Of a DNA stretch of 64,000 nucleotides, positions 49,489 to 58,032 are shown one piece after another. Numbering within the stretch: position 1 is the first letter of the stretch; every line of letters begins with the position of its first letter. Where the stretch lies: assembly GCA_963792385.1 (NCBI GenBank), contig CAWBVZ010000012.1:1-64000 (forward strand). The letters are read 5' to 3'. The notes under the pieces are model-generated. The model worked only from the letters and a program-made list of their open reading frames with translations. It was not told the origin of the DNA and searched no databases. Source of the stretch: DASSUW01 sp963792385. GTDB taxonomy: Bacteria > Actinomycetota > Thermoleophilia > Solirubrobacterales > Solirubrobacteraceae. The translations under genes were made by a program, and so were the position numbers.

Positions 49489-49932
49489 ATGCGATTCCTC
49501 GTCATCGCCCTCGTGCTCGTGGCCGTCGCGGCCGTGGTCCTGACGATCGACGGTCGCGGCAGCGATGCCAAGTCGCCCAGGGCGGAGTCCACACCGGCTC
49601 CGACCGCGACCGCTACGCCGCGACCGGCGCCCCGCGTCCCGACGCTCCCGAGCGCCCGCTGTGCCGCGGACGTCCCCGGGTGCCGCGCCGTGCGCGGCCG
49701 GGTCATCTACGTCGAACGCGTCGATCCCGACGGCGACGGCGACCTGCACGTCGTCCTCGCCGCCGGCTCGATCACCGCGCCGGGCCTGACCGCGATCGAC
49801 GTCGCGGTCGACCTGCGCCCGCGCCGCGACCCCCGGATCGGCGACCGCGTCAGCGCCGCCGGACCCGTCCAGACCGGCTCCTACGGCCAGTCGCAGATCC
49901 ACGCGCTCGAGTTCCACGCCCGCCGCGGCTAG
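49489..49932 (+). CDS. Secreted protein with OB-like domain, function unknown
   Basis: 147 residues. N-terminal helix MRFLVIALVLVAVAAVVLT is an uncleaved anchor or signal, then a Thr/Pro/Ala linker, then CAADVPGCRAVRGRVIYVER, DGDLHVVLAAGSITAPGLTA and RIGDRVSAAGPVQTGSYGQS, consistent with a small beta barrel. TACGCT is 8 bp before the ATG, no ribosome binding site, so probably leaderless. No family recognised. Confidence 0.75.
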   Translation: MRFLVIALVLVAVAAVVLTIDGRGSDAKSPRAESTPAPTATATPRPAPRVPTLPSARCAADVPGCRAVRGRVIYVERVDPDGDGDLHVVLAAGSITAPGLTAIDVAVDLRPRRDPRIGDRVSAAGPVQTGSYGQSQIHALEFHARRG

Positions 49933-49936
49933 CGGC

Positions 49937-50043
49937 CGGCGAACGTCAACCCCGCTGGGTGGGGGGAGCGGGAGCCGTTTGGCGGTTGTGAGGGTGCGAC
50001 TGTCGACTTTGTCGGGCTGAGGCCGACGAACTCGACGCTCGCC
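49937..50043. repeat. Family B hairpin element, copy 3 (short form)
   Basis: Left end GGCGAACGTCAAC followed by CGCTGGGTGGGG as in copies 1 and 2. The inner stem GTCGACTTTGTCGG..CCGACGAACTCGAC matches the last stem of the 27.4-kb copy. The right end GACGCTCGCC pairs with GGCGAACGTC with one mismatch. Again lies between two convergent genes (stops at 49932 and 50056). Confidence 0.75.
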
Positions 50044-50055
50044 ATCCCGCCGCGG

Positions 50056-51261
50056 CTAGTCGATCAGCACCCACGCGCTCGCGATCAGCGTGAGCGCTCC
50101 GAGCACGGCGCCGACGCGTGGTGCGTGGCGCAGGCCCCAGGCGACGAGCGCGCCCGCGACGGGCAGGGCGGGGGCGAGGTAGCGTGCCGCGAACCAGTCG
50201 CCGGAGATGGCCGGGACGAGGAACGCGGCGACCAGCACCTGGACCGCGCAGATCGTCACGGCGAGACCCGCCGCCGCCTCGGCCGTCGCGCGTGCCGGCA
50301 CGACGCGGGCGAGATGCTCGCGCCGCGACCGCCACAGCAGCCAGCCGGCGAAGAACGCGAGCGCGAAGACGGGTGCCCAGCGCAGCAGCCCGACGTCGGG
50401 ATCGACCCACAGCGTGGCCAGCCGCGGCACTCGCTCGACGTAGTCGACCACGCTCGACGCGCCCGTGGCCGTGTCGCCCGGCGGCGTTGCCGACCACGGC
50501 GTCGGACCGCCGTAGAGGCGCTCGTTCAGCGTCGCGTAGACGACCAGCGACGCGGCGATCAGCTCCGCGCCGAGGAGCCCGAGAAGCGGCCGCCGTGCGC
50601 GCCGGGTCCACACGTACAGCGCGGCCGCAACCGGCACCGCAGGGAGCACGAACAGCACGCCCAGCCATGGGAGCACGGCGAGCATCGCCCCGCCGCCGAG
50701 CACGGCGCCGGGGCGCGGGTGCTCGCGTGCGCTCACCGCGCACAGCGCCGCACCCGCCAGCAGCGTTCCCGCCGTCATCTCCGGGGAGATCGCCGTCGCG
50801 TGCGCGATAGCCGGCGCCGACAGGCCCGCCAGCGCGGCGCCCCCGCTCGCGTACGGCTCGGGCACGATCCGCCGCGCCAGCAGCGCGGCCAGCACGAATC
50901 CGAGCGCGGCCACCCCCGCCAGCCACAGCTCGATCGCCCGCGCGCCGCCGATCGCCTCGGCAGGCGCGATCAGCAGCCCGAATCCGGCGCCCTGCGGCGC
51001 TCGCACCAGCTCTCCATCCTCCACCAGCGTGTGCGCGATCCGCAGCTGCACCAGCTCGTCACCGGAGCGCGGATCGACGCCGAGTCCGGCCACGTAGACG
51101 GCAAAGAGAACCGCCCAGAGCGCGATTAACCTCAGGGCCCCTCCCGGAAGTCCGGCCGTCCAGATGCGGGCGACTCGCGGCGCCGGATCACCACCCGCGA
51201 TGCTCGTCGTGCTGACGCACGCCTCCGCTCGCGTGCGGCGCCCGGCATCCACGATTCGCAC
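50056..51261 (-). CDS. Polytopic membrane protein, glycosyltransferase-39-like
   Basis: About 380-401 residues, with around ten helices: LIALWAVLFAVYVAGLGV, IELWLAGVAALGFVLAALL, VLPWLGVLFVLPAVPVAAAL and others. DPRSGDELVQLRIAHTLVEDG in the first loop resembles the acidic loop of GT39/ArnT-like glycosyltransferases (D-E). The first 40 codons lie over a family C hairpin element, so the true start is probably nearer the first helix; CCGGGAGGGG is present about 10 bases before a CTG, and no ATG or GTG is well placed there. Confidence 0.75.
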   Translation of the reverse strand: MRIVDAGRRTRAEACVSTTSIAGGDPAPRVARIWTAGLPGGALRLIALWAVLFAVYVAGLGVDPRSGDELVQLRIAHTLVEDGELVRAPQGAGFGLLIAPAEAIGGARAIELWLAGVAALGFVLAALLARRIVPEPYASGGAALAGLSAPAIAHATAISPEMTAGTLLAGAALCAVSAREHPRPGAVLGGGAMLAVLPWLGVLFVLPAVPVAAALYVWTRRARRPLLGLLGAELIAASLVVYATLNERLYGGPTPWSATPPGDTATGASSVVDYVERVPRLATLWVDPDVGLLRWAPVFALAFFAGWLLWRSRREHLARVVPARATAEAAAGLAVTICAVQVLVAAFLVPAISGDWFAARYLAPALPVAGALVAWGLRHAPRVGAVLGALTLIASAWVLID

Positions 51262-51296
51262 GCCCCGAACGACCGTCCTATTCCGGCAGGGACCCT
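51134..51296. repeat. Long-hairpin intergenic element, family C, copy 3
   Basis: 163 bp. Ends AGGGCCCCTCCCGGAA and TTCCGGCAGGGACCCT are complementary with two mismatches, and the centre is CGTGC-TGAC-GCACG (51208-51221). The inner segments CGCCGGATCACCACCCGC and CGCCCGGCATCCACGAT resemble copies 1 and 2. Its right end is the first base of the acyl-CoA dehydrogenase stop codon (minus strand). Confidence 0.75.
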
Positions 51297-52429
51297 CACG
51301 CGCCGAGCGCGCGGGCGATCACCATCTGCTGAACCTCGTCGGTGCCCTCGCCGATCGTGAGGATCTTCGCGTCGCGGTAGAACCGGCACACCGGGTACTC
51401 CTCGATGTAGCCGTAGCCGCCGTGGATCTGGACCGCCTCCTCGGCGCAGCGCACCGCCAGGCGGCCTGTCTTGAGCTTCGCCTGTGCGGCCGTGAGCGTG
51501 AAGTTGCGCTCGGCGTCCTTCAGCAGCGCCGCTTTGTAGGTCAGCAATCGCGCGGCCTCGATCTCGGTTGCCATGTCGGCCAGCTTCGCCTGGATCGCCT
51601 GGAACTTGGAGATCGGCTTGCCGAACGCCTTGCGCTGCTTGGCATACGCGAGCGCCTGGTCGAGCGCGCCCTGGGCGAGCCCGACGCCCATCGCCGCGAC
51701 GCCGATCCGGCCGATGTCGAGCACCCGCAGGAACTGCTTGAACCCGCCGCCGCGCGGGCCGAGCAGGTGGTCCTCCGGCACGCGGCAGTCGGTGAAGGAG
51801 AGCGGCCGCGTGTCGGACGCGTTCCAGCCCATCTTGCGATACGGCTCGCCCTGCTCGTAGCCCGGCGTGCCGTTCGGGACGAGCAGGTTCGAGATCTCAT
51901 CCTCTCCGGTGCGGGCGGTGATCACGACCATTCCGGAGATGTCGGTCCCGGCGTTGGTGATGAACTGCTTGGCGCCGTTGATCACCCACTCGCCGCCCTC
52001 CAGCCGCGCCCGTGTGCGGACGTTGCCGGCGTCCGACCCCGCCTCCGGCTCCGTCAGCCCGAACGCCCCCAGCTTGCGCCCGGAGGTCAGCTCCGGCATC
52101 CAGTCGCGCTTCTGCTCGTCGGAGCCGAACAGGTAGATCGGCTGCGTGCCGAGCGACGTGTGCGCGCACAAGGTGATCGCCACCGAGGAGTCGACGCGCG
52201 TCAGCTCCTCGACCGCGATCGCGTAGGCGAGCGAGTCGCCTCCTCCGCCGCCGTACTCCTCGGGGAACGGGATGCCCATCATCCCCAGCTCGCCGAGCTT
52301 GGCGACGATCTCGTAGGGGAATCGCTTCTCGCGGTCGAGCTCCTCGGCCACCGGCGCGACCTCCTGCTCGGCGAAGTCGCGGACGGTGCGGCGGATCAGG
52401 TCGTGATCGGGGGAGAGGTCGAAGTCCAT
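51296..52429 (-). CDS. Acyl-CoA dehydrogenase
   Basis: 377 residues from the ATG at 52429. It has the N-terminal DFAEQEVAPVAEELDREKRF, FGLTEPEAGSDAGNVRT (FAD contact) and QFITNAGTDISGMVVI, and C-terminal QIHGGYGYIEEYPVCRFYRD with GEGTDEVQ, the Glu being the usual catalytic-base position. Short/branched- or butyryl-CoA type. Oxidises an acyl-CoA to the enoyl-CoA and passes electrons to ETF. The longer frame upstream covers the family C repeat and is not coding. Confidence 0.94.
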   Translation of the reverse strand: MDFDLSPDHDLIRRTVRDFAEQEVAPVAEELDREKRFPYEIVAKLGELGMMGIPFPEEYGGGGGDSLAYAIAVEELTRVDSSVAITLCAHTSLGTQPIYLFGSDEQKRDWMPELTSGRKLGAFGLTEPEAGSDAGNVRTRARLEGGEWVINGAKQFITNAGTDISGMVVITARTGEDEISNLLVPNGTPGYEQGEPYRKMGWNASDTRPLSFTDCRVPEDHLLGPRGGGFKQFLRVLDIGRIGVAAMGVGLAQGALDQALAYAKQRKAFGKPISKFQAIQAKLADMATEIEAARLLTYKAALLKDAERNFTLTAAQAKLKTGRLAVRCAEEAVQIHGGYGYIEEYPVCRFYRDAKILTIGEGTDEVQQMVIARALGA

Positions 52430-52476
52430 GGCCGACGATTCTGACGCGGCTGCTTGACTTCGCGCCCATGGAGGCC

Positions 52477-52627
52477 GTCTCAAGACACCGACACGTCCGG
52501 ATGCGGCCGTGGACACTTCGCCGGATCGCCACCCGAACCCTCGCAAATACGTCCGTATTCCCGTCGGGATTCGTGCGGCGCCCGACTCGGTCCACGGCCG
52601 CCCCGGACGCGTCGCCCGTCTTGAGAC
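52477..52627. repeat. Long-hairpin intergenic element, family C, copy 4
   Basis: 151 bp. Ends GTCTCAAGAC and GTCTTGAGAC are exactly complementary, arms include CGTCCGGATGCGGCCGTGGA against TCCACGGCCGCCCCGGACG, and the tip is AATACG-TC-CGTATT (52546-52559). The inner CCGGATCGCCACCCG is similar to the CCGGATCGGCACCCG of copy 2. Lies between divergent starts (52429, 52635), ending 7 bp before the TauE ATG. Confidence 0.85.
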
Positions 52628-52634
52628 ACCCTCA

Positions 52635-53369
52635 ATGACCGAGCTGGAGGCGCTGGCCATCTTGGTGGCGGGAGCGGTTGCCGGGGGCGTGAACGCGTTC
52701 GTCGGGTCCGGCTCGCTGATCACGTTCCCGACCCTGCTGGCGGTCGGCTATGCACCGGTCACGGCCAACGTCACCAACTGTGTCGGGCTGGTACCAGGAG
52801 GCGTGAGCGGGATGATCGGCTACCGGCGCGAGCTGCGCGGCCAGTGGCGGCGGTGCGCGATCCTCGGGATCGGCACCACGGCCGGTGCCGTGCTCGGCGG
52901 CGTGCTGCTGCTCGAGCTGCCGGACGCGGTGTTCGACGCCGTCATCCCCGCGCTGATCCTGCTCGCGGTCGCGCTGATGGCGATCCGGCCGTCGCCGAAG
53001 CTGCACGAGGGCGGCGACAACATGCCGGCGGGCGTAGCGGCGTCGTTCGCCACCGGCACCTACGGCGGCTACTTCGGAGCGGCCCAGGGGATCATCCTGA
53101 TCTCGCTCCTGCGCCTGTGCTTCGGCGAGAACCTGCAGGTGCTGAACGGGATCAAGAACGTGCTCGCCGGGCTCGCGAACCTGGTCGCCGGCATCCTCTT
53201 CATCCTCGTCGCGCACGTCGCCTGGGGCGCAGCGGGCCTGATCGCCATCGGGTCCGTAGTGGGCGCCCAGATCGGCGCCCGCTACGGCCGGCGTGTGCCG
53301 CAGGAGCTGCTGCGGCGGATCGTGATGGTCTACGGCGTGGTCGTCGCCGGGATCCTGATCGCTACCTAG
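52635..53369 (+). CDS. TauE/SafE-family (sulfite/anion) permease
   Basis: 244 residues, about eight helices. TauE/SafE landmarks: AGAVAGGVNAFVGSGSLITFP in the first repeat (AGGVNAFVGSGSLITFP), ANVTNCVGLVPG, and the second-repeat counterpart ATGTYGGYFGAAQGIIL. The family exports or imports sulfite, sulfonates or organic anions. No close sulfur genes nearby to specify the substrate. The stop is followed after 1 bp by a family C hairpin. Confidence 0.9.
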   Translation: MTELEALAILVAGAVAGGVNAFVGSGSLITFPTLLAVGYAPVTANVTNCVGLVPGGVSGMIGYRRELRGQWRRCAILGIGTTAGAVLGGVLLLELPDAVFDAVIPALILLAVALMAIRPSPKLHEGGDNMPAGVAASFATGTYGGYFGAAQGIILISLLRLCFGENLQVLNGIKNVLAGLANLVAGILFILVAHVAWGAAGLIAIGSVVGAQIGARYGRRVPQELLRRIVMVYGVVVAGILIAT

Positions 53370-53370
53370 C

Positions 53371-53536
53371 GGTGACCGATTCCACGGCGCACGCACCCGC
53401 CTGGGCGCGTCCCACGGCGCCGGATCGGCACCCGCTGAAGGGGCCCGTGGCTCCGCCACTGTGCCCCTCCGGCGCGCACCGCCCGGCATCCGCGGTACGC
53501 GGCCATGCGGGCACGCGCGCCGCGGAATCGATCACC
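53371..53536. repeat. Long-hairpin intergenic element, family C, copy 2
   Basis: 166 bp, the same length as copy 1. Ends GGTGACCGATTCC and GGAATCGATCACC pair with one mismatch, and the tip is GTGGC-TCC-GCCAC (53447-53459). The outer arms differ from those of copy 1 but are complementary within this copy. The core GATCGGCACCCGC.GAAG..GGCCCGTGGCTC is shared with copy 1. Overlaps the stop codon of the M36 gene (53532-53534). Confidence 0.88.
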
Positions 53537-56450
53537 GGGCAAACACCTGCAGCTCCGCCGCACGGACGGCGTCGTCGGCCGTGCTGCCCGCCGGGCAGTC
53601 GGTGACGTTGAGCGGATCGTCGTCCTTGTCGCCCAGGTACGAGTGCGTCCCGGTGCACTGGTTACTCAGCACGCGCAGGCGCACGTACGTCGCGCGTGTC
53701 TGCGGCACGTCGAACGAGCGCATGATCATCTCCGGCGCACGCGGGCGCGGGACGTCGGACGGGAACGCGTTGGGCGGGCTCGTGAAGGTCGACTGGAACT
53801 GCGAGTCCTGGCTGCAGTCGATCGCCCCGCGGACCTCGCAGGTGAGGATCTCGAACTGCCGCAGCGCCGTGAAGCGGTTCTGCGCCGCCGTGTCGCCGCC
53901 CGGATCCGCCGGCAGCCGCGTGCGCAGCAGCGCGCTGACCTGCACGCGCCGGATCGTGTGCGCGCGCGCCGACGGGTCGAGCCGCACGGTCACCTGCTTG
54001 CCCACGATCGGGGCAACGAGCGAGGCCCAGTTCGTCGCCTCCGTGTCGTCGATCAGCGCTGCGAGGTTGATGCCGTCGCCCGTCGCGACCGCGTCGTTCG
54101 AGCGCGACGCCAGGTTCTCGCGCATGTTCACCGTCAGGTCGCGCAGCTGGCCGGCCCTGAGCGTCGCCGTGAACCGCGTGGCGCCGAACCCGTTGCCGCG
54201 CGCCACGAACTCGTACGTGCCCGGCGCGACCGGGAACGTGTCGTCCAGCGGCGTGCTCGGGTCGGTGTCGGCGATCGGGGTCGCGCGCGCCTCGTACTGG
54301 CCGACGAACAGCTGCGCGGGCTGGCCGGCGGCGTCGCCGGTCGGGCGGAACCGCAGCGTCGCCTCGGTGGCGTACGGCGAGTCGAAGGCCGCCACCGGAT
54401 CGGTGTCGTTGGTCGTGTTGGAGCTCGCCGCCTGGCCGAGGCCGCGGTGTGCGAACGCGTTCCAGATGATGTCCTGATTGATCCCGTTGAAGCGGATCTG
54501 GTCGGCCGCCAGCATCGCGTTGCGGGCGTCGATCATGCTCACCGCGCCGGTCGGCATCAGCAGCCACGCGTCGAACATCAGCTGCACCCAGCGCCGGCTC
54601 CCCGGACAGGCGGTGACCGGCTGGTCGCCGCGCGCGCACGCCGTATTCAGCGCCGCGTTGCCGGCGCCGTAGCGGGCGACGAACGCCTGCCGCACGTCGT
54701 AGTTGGTCGCGCTCCAGATCTCGCCGTCGGCATGGACCTGGGTCTGCGCCGCGCAGTTCGAGTCGTTGCAGGCGAAGTCGTAGCCGACGTCGGAGTAGTT
54801 GAGCGGGCTCGCGTTCATGCCGTAGTTGCGGATCCCGGCCTGCTTGTCGCCCGTGACGTACGGCCCGACCGCGAACGGGTTCTCGCCGTCCACCGGCACG
54901 TAGCCGTTCTCGTTCAGGTACTCGACGGCGTCGAGGTCAGACCAGCTCTCGCCCATCGCGCCGGCCTGGCTGCCGGACAGGTTCGCGTTCGGGCCGCCCG
55001 CCATCCGGTTCGAGATCGCATGCGTGTACTCGTGCGCGATCACCGACATGTCGTAGTCGCCGTCCACGCACGGCGAGTAGAAGGCGCCTGCGATCGGCTG
55101 CCACATGTACATGTTCGTGACCGGCGCCTGGCCGTCGGGCGGCGAGAACTGATTTGCGTTGTCGCGGGCGGCGAAGCCGGGCGGGCCGCCGCTGACGCCA
55201 CCGGCCTGCGCATTCCCGCGCTCCGGGTCGTTCTCCGCTCCGCCGCGGCCGAAGTTGAACGACTGCAGGTTCCAGGCGGCCTCGGTGAAGCCGAGCTGGT
55301 ACGCCCAGTCGTGCATCCGGTTGTGCATCGCGAACAGGTTCGCCCGCGCCGCGTCGATGTCGGCGCGCTGCGGGCGACGTGAACGTCGCCGGGTTGCAGC
55401 GCTGCTCGTGCCACTGGTTCGTCCACGTGTACGCGTACTCGCGGTCGGGCCGCGACGTCGCGCGCTCGGTGCCGACCGAGTTCCCCTGGTTGCTGAACCA
55501 GTTGTGGACGGCGAACGCGTTGTTGCCGTCGGTCGTGAACGTCGGTGCGTTGGTGCGCGCGTCGATGTCCCACGGCACCGACGACGCCGGGTTGCCGACC
55601 ACGAGCGCGCAGCCGGTGACGGCGATCCAGCACCAGCGCTGCCGCGTGTCCGTGGTCGAGTAGTCGAGCGGCGGCGAGCTGCGGAAGACCGTCCACGTCG
55701 GGTTGTCGGCCAGGTGGTCGATCAGGCCGTCGCGGATCAGCACGCCGCCGGTGTCGGCGTCGACGAACGACTGCGACGGCGAGAGGCTCGGCGCCGTCCG
55801 CGTACAGCTGCACCTCCCACGCGCGCCGGACGCCCCGCTCGGGCGTCGGGACGGCGACGAGCCGGGGCGGCTTGATGAGCGCGCCGGGCTGCAGCCCGGC
55901 GTCGGCCGCGGCGGCACGCACGGCGGCGTCCGCGTCGAGTCGGTGCGCACCGGTGAGCTGCGTGTCCTTTGCCAGCGTGGAGGCCACGTAGGCCACGTTG
56001 CCGCCCTTGACGCCGAGCACGATCAGGCCGTCACGGCCGGCGTCCAGCGCGCCGAAGCGCTGGCGCAGCATCACGGCGCGGCCGCTGCCGATCGGGGCGG
56101 CGCCGACCAGCTCCAGATCGGCGTCGCCGCATCCCCGAGCAGCGCCTCGTTGCGCCCGACCCACTGGCGCGCGGCGGCGACCGGATCGCGTGACAGACCC
56201 TGCGCCACGTACCCGCTACGCGCCGTCAGCGTGCCCGGCGTCCCGAAGCGGTTCCACGTCGTGCGCAGATCCGCGCCGCGCGGCCAGCCGGCGCTGCCGC
56301 GCGGTCGGCGCGACCGCGCCGGTGCCGGTGATCGCGATCAACGCGTTTCGCGTGCTCGCCCTGGATCCGTGGTGCCGACTGGGCACCGGTTGCCGCAGCG
56401 CCGAGCGCCGCGAACGCCGTCACGGTTACCGCCACACAGAACCGCCGCAT
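53532..56450 (-). pseudogene. Secreted M36 (fungalysin-like) metallopeptidase, multiply frameshifted
   Basis: The start at 56450 gives the signal peptide RRFCVAVTVTAFAALGAAATG. The frame then changes at about 56345, 56285, 56130, 55800 and 55370. Conserved pieces in order: TTWNRFGTPGTLTARSGYVA and AARQWVGRNEALLG; DADLELVGAAPIGSG; SFVDADTGGVLIRDGLIDHL, WDIDARTNAPTFTTDGNNAF; NRMHDWAYQLGFTEAAWN; the zinc motif VIAHEYTHAISNRMAGG with HEYTH, and MGESWSDLDAVEY. The final frame (53532-55328) holds the catalytic half and C-terminal beta domain. Five breaks in a 2.9-kb gene suggest decay or a very poor stretch of sequence. Confidence 0.85.
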
Positions 56451-56524
56451 GCTCCCGCCCCTTCTGCCGTTCCCGCCGAACGGCCACGGAGTGTGCCCCC
56501 GGAGGCGCGTTAGGTCAAGGCAGC

Positions 56525-57958
56525 TCAGTGCATGTCAGGCGCGCCCGCGTTTGCGCGGGCGAGCTCGACCAGCAGCCGCACGCCGAAGCCGGCGCCGCCC
56601 TTGGGCGTGTACGGCTTGCCGTTGTCCCAGGCCATTCCCGCGATGTCGAGGTGGACCCACGGCGTGTCGCCCGTGAAGCGCTTGAGGAACTCGGCGGCGG
56701 TGATCGAGCCGGCCTTGCGGGCCTCGACGGCGTTGGCGATGTCGGCGTAGCGGCTCTTGATGAGGTCGGCGTACTCGGCGTGGAACGGCAGCCGCCAGAC
56801 GAGCTCGCCGGCACGGCGGCCGGCCGCCTCGACCTCGGCGCACCAGTCGTCGTCGGCGCCGAACAGGCCGGCGTACGTTGAGCCGAAGGTGGTGACGATC
56901 GCGCCGGTCAACGTGGCGACGTCGACCAGCCGGTCGGCGCCCTGCTCGATCGCGTGCGCGAGGCAGTCGGCGAGCACGAGCCGGCCCTCGGCGTCGGTGT
57001 TCAGGACCTCGATCGTGGTGCCGGTCTTGGCGCGGAGGATGTCGCCCGGCTTCAGCGCGTGGCCGCTCGGCAGGTTCTCGGTCGCGCCGATCACGCTCAC
57101 CACGCGCACCGGCAGGCCGAGCCGGGCGATCGCGCCGGTGGCCTCGAGCACCGCGGCGCCGCCCGACATGTCGAACTTCATCTCGCTCATCTTCGCGCCG
57201 GGCTTGATCGAGATCCCGCCGGAGTCGAACGTGACGCCCTTGCCGACGAAGCCGAGCACCGGGCCGGCGACGTCCTCGGGCTCGTAGCGGATCGTGATCA
57301 GCTTCGGGTCCTCGTGGGTGCCGCGGGCGACGCCGGCGAACGCCCCCATGCCCGCCGCCTCGATCTCCGCGCGGCCCCAGACCTCGACCTGCACGCCGGG
57401 CAGCGCGCGGGCGCGGTCGGCCAGCGCCGTCGGCGTCATCTCGTTGCCGGGCGCGTTCTGGAGGTCGCGCGCGGCGTTCGCGGCCTCGGCCATGATCGTC
57501 GCGCGCTCGACGTCGGCGCTCGTGTCGTGGTGAGCGGAGACGACCAGCTCGTCCACGCCCGCTGCGTCGTCGTCGCCGGAGGTCTTGTACTGGCGGTACT
57601 CGTAGGCCGCGAGCAGCGTGCCTTCGACGAAGCCCGGCGCATCGACGTGGTGCGGGATCTCCCAGCACAGCATGCGCGTGCCGAGCTCCTTCGCGCGGCC
57701 CAGGACCGCTGCGGCGGCCACACGGGCGCGCTCGCCGTCGAACTCGTCGCGCTTGCCGAGCCCGGCCAGCACGTAGCGCCGCCCGCCGGCGTGGGCGACC
57801 GCGACCTTGCGCAGGGCGGTCCTGGCCTCGCCGGAGTCGACCAGCGCCTGCAGCACGCCGTCGACATCGTGGGAGATCCCCTTGCCCTCGAACACGCCGA
57901 CGGCGATCGTGTCTGCCGCGGTGTCGCGCGGCGCTTCCGTGGTCGAACTCACGCGCAT
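56525..57958 (-). CDS. pepA: Leucyl aminopeptidase (M17)
   Basis: 477 residues. N-terminal macro-like domain (about 1-160), C-terminal catalytic domain: GFVGKGVTFDSGGISIKPGA (metal Lys/Asp), MKFDMSGGAAVLEA, GATENLPSGHALKPGDI and NTDAEGRLVLAD, with the two metals and the catalytic Arg in NTDAEGR. Removes N-terminal residues from peptides in the cytoplasm. TATCCT with 7 bp to the ATG suggests a leaderless transcript. The M36 peptidase gene follows on the same strand, 74 bp further. Confidence 0.94.
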   Translation of the reverse strand: MRVSSTTEAPRDTAADTIAVGVFEGKGISHDVDGVLQALVDSGEARTALRKVAVAHAGGRRYVLAGLGKRDEFDGERARVAAAAVLGRAKELGTRMLCWEIPHHVDAPGFVEGTLLAAYEYRQYKTSGDDDAAGVDELVVSAHHDTSADVERATIMAEAANAARDLQNAPGNEMTPTALADRARALPGVQVEVWGRAEIEAAGMGAFAGVARGTHEDPKLITIRYEPEDVAGPVLGFVGKGVTFDSGGISIKPGAKMSEMKFDMSGGAAVLEATGAIARLGLPVRVVSVIGATENLPSGHALKPGDILRAKTGTTIEVLNTDAEGRLVLADCLAHAIEQGADRLVDVATLTGAIVTTFGSTYAGLFGADDDWCAEVEAAGRRAGELVWRLPFHAEYADLIKSRYADIANAVEARKAGSITAAEFLKRFTGDTPWVHLDIAGMAWDNGKPYTPKGGAGFGVRLLVELARANAGAPDMH

Positions 57959-57965
57959 AGAGCCG

Positions 57966-57971
57966 AGGATA
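57966..57971 (-). promoter_or_regulatory. Putative -10 box (TATCCT) for pepA, leaderless
   Basis: On the minus strand TATCCT is followed by 7 bases and the pepA ATG at 57958, so transcription would begin at or next to the A of the start codon. No Shine-Dalgarno sequence is visible. Confidence 0.5.
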
Positions 57972-58019
57972 TTGAGTGCGGCTTACTCGCACTCGCAAGC
58001 TCGTGGCGAGCGCCTTGAT

Positions 58020-58025
58020 TAGATA
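58020..58025 (+). promoter_or_regulatory. Putative -10 box (TAGATA) for the thiolase gene, leaderless
   Basis: TAGATA ends 7 bases before the ATG at 58033. No Shine-Dalgarno sequence is visible. It shares the 74-bp divergent gap with the pepA promoter. Confidence 0.5.
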
Positions 58026-58032
58026 GTCCCCT

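Noticed and set aside
51132..51389. Minus-strand 85-codon open frame at the end of the acyl-CoA dehydrogenase gene
   Set aside because: Covers the hairpin repeat and the wrong frame of the dehydrogenase; no family similarity.
10710..53536. Family C as a MITE or insertion-sequence relic
   Set aside because: A mobile element would have the same terminal repeats in every copy; here the arms differ between copies but match within each. I saw no target duplication or transposase.
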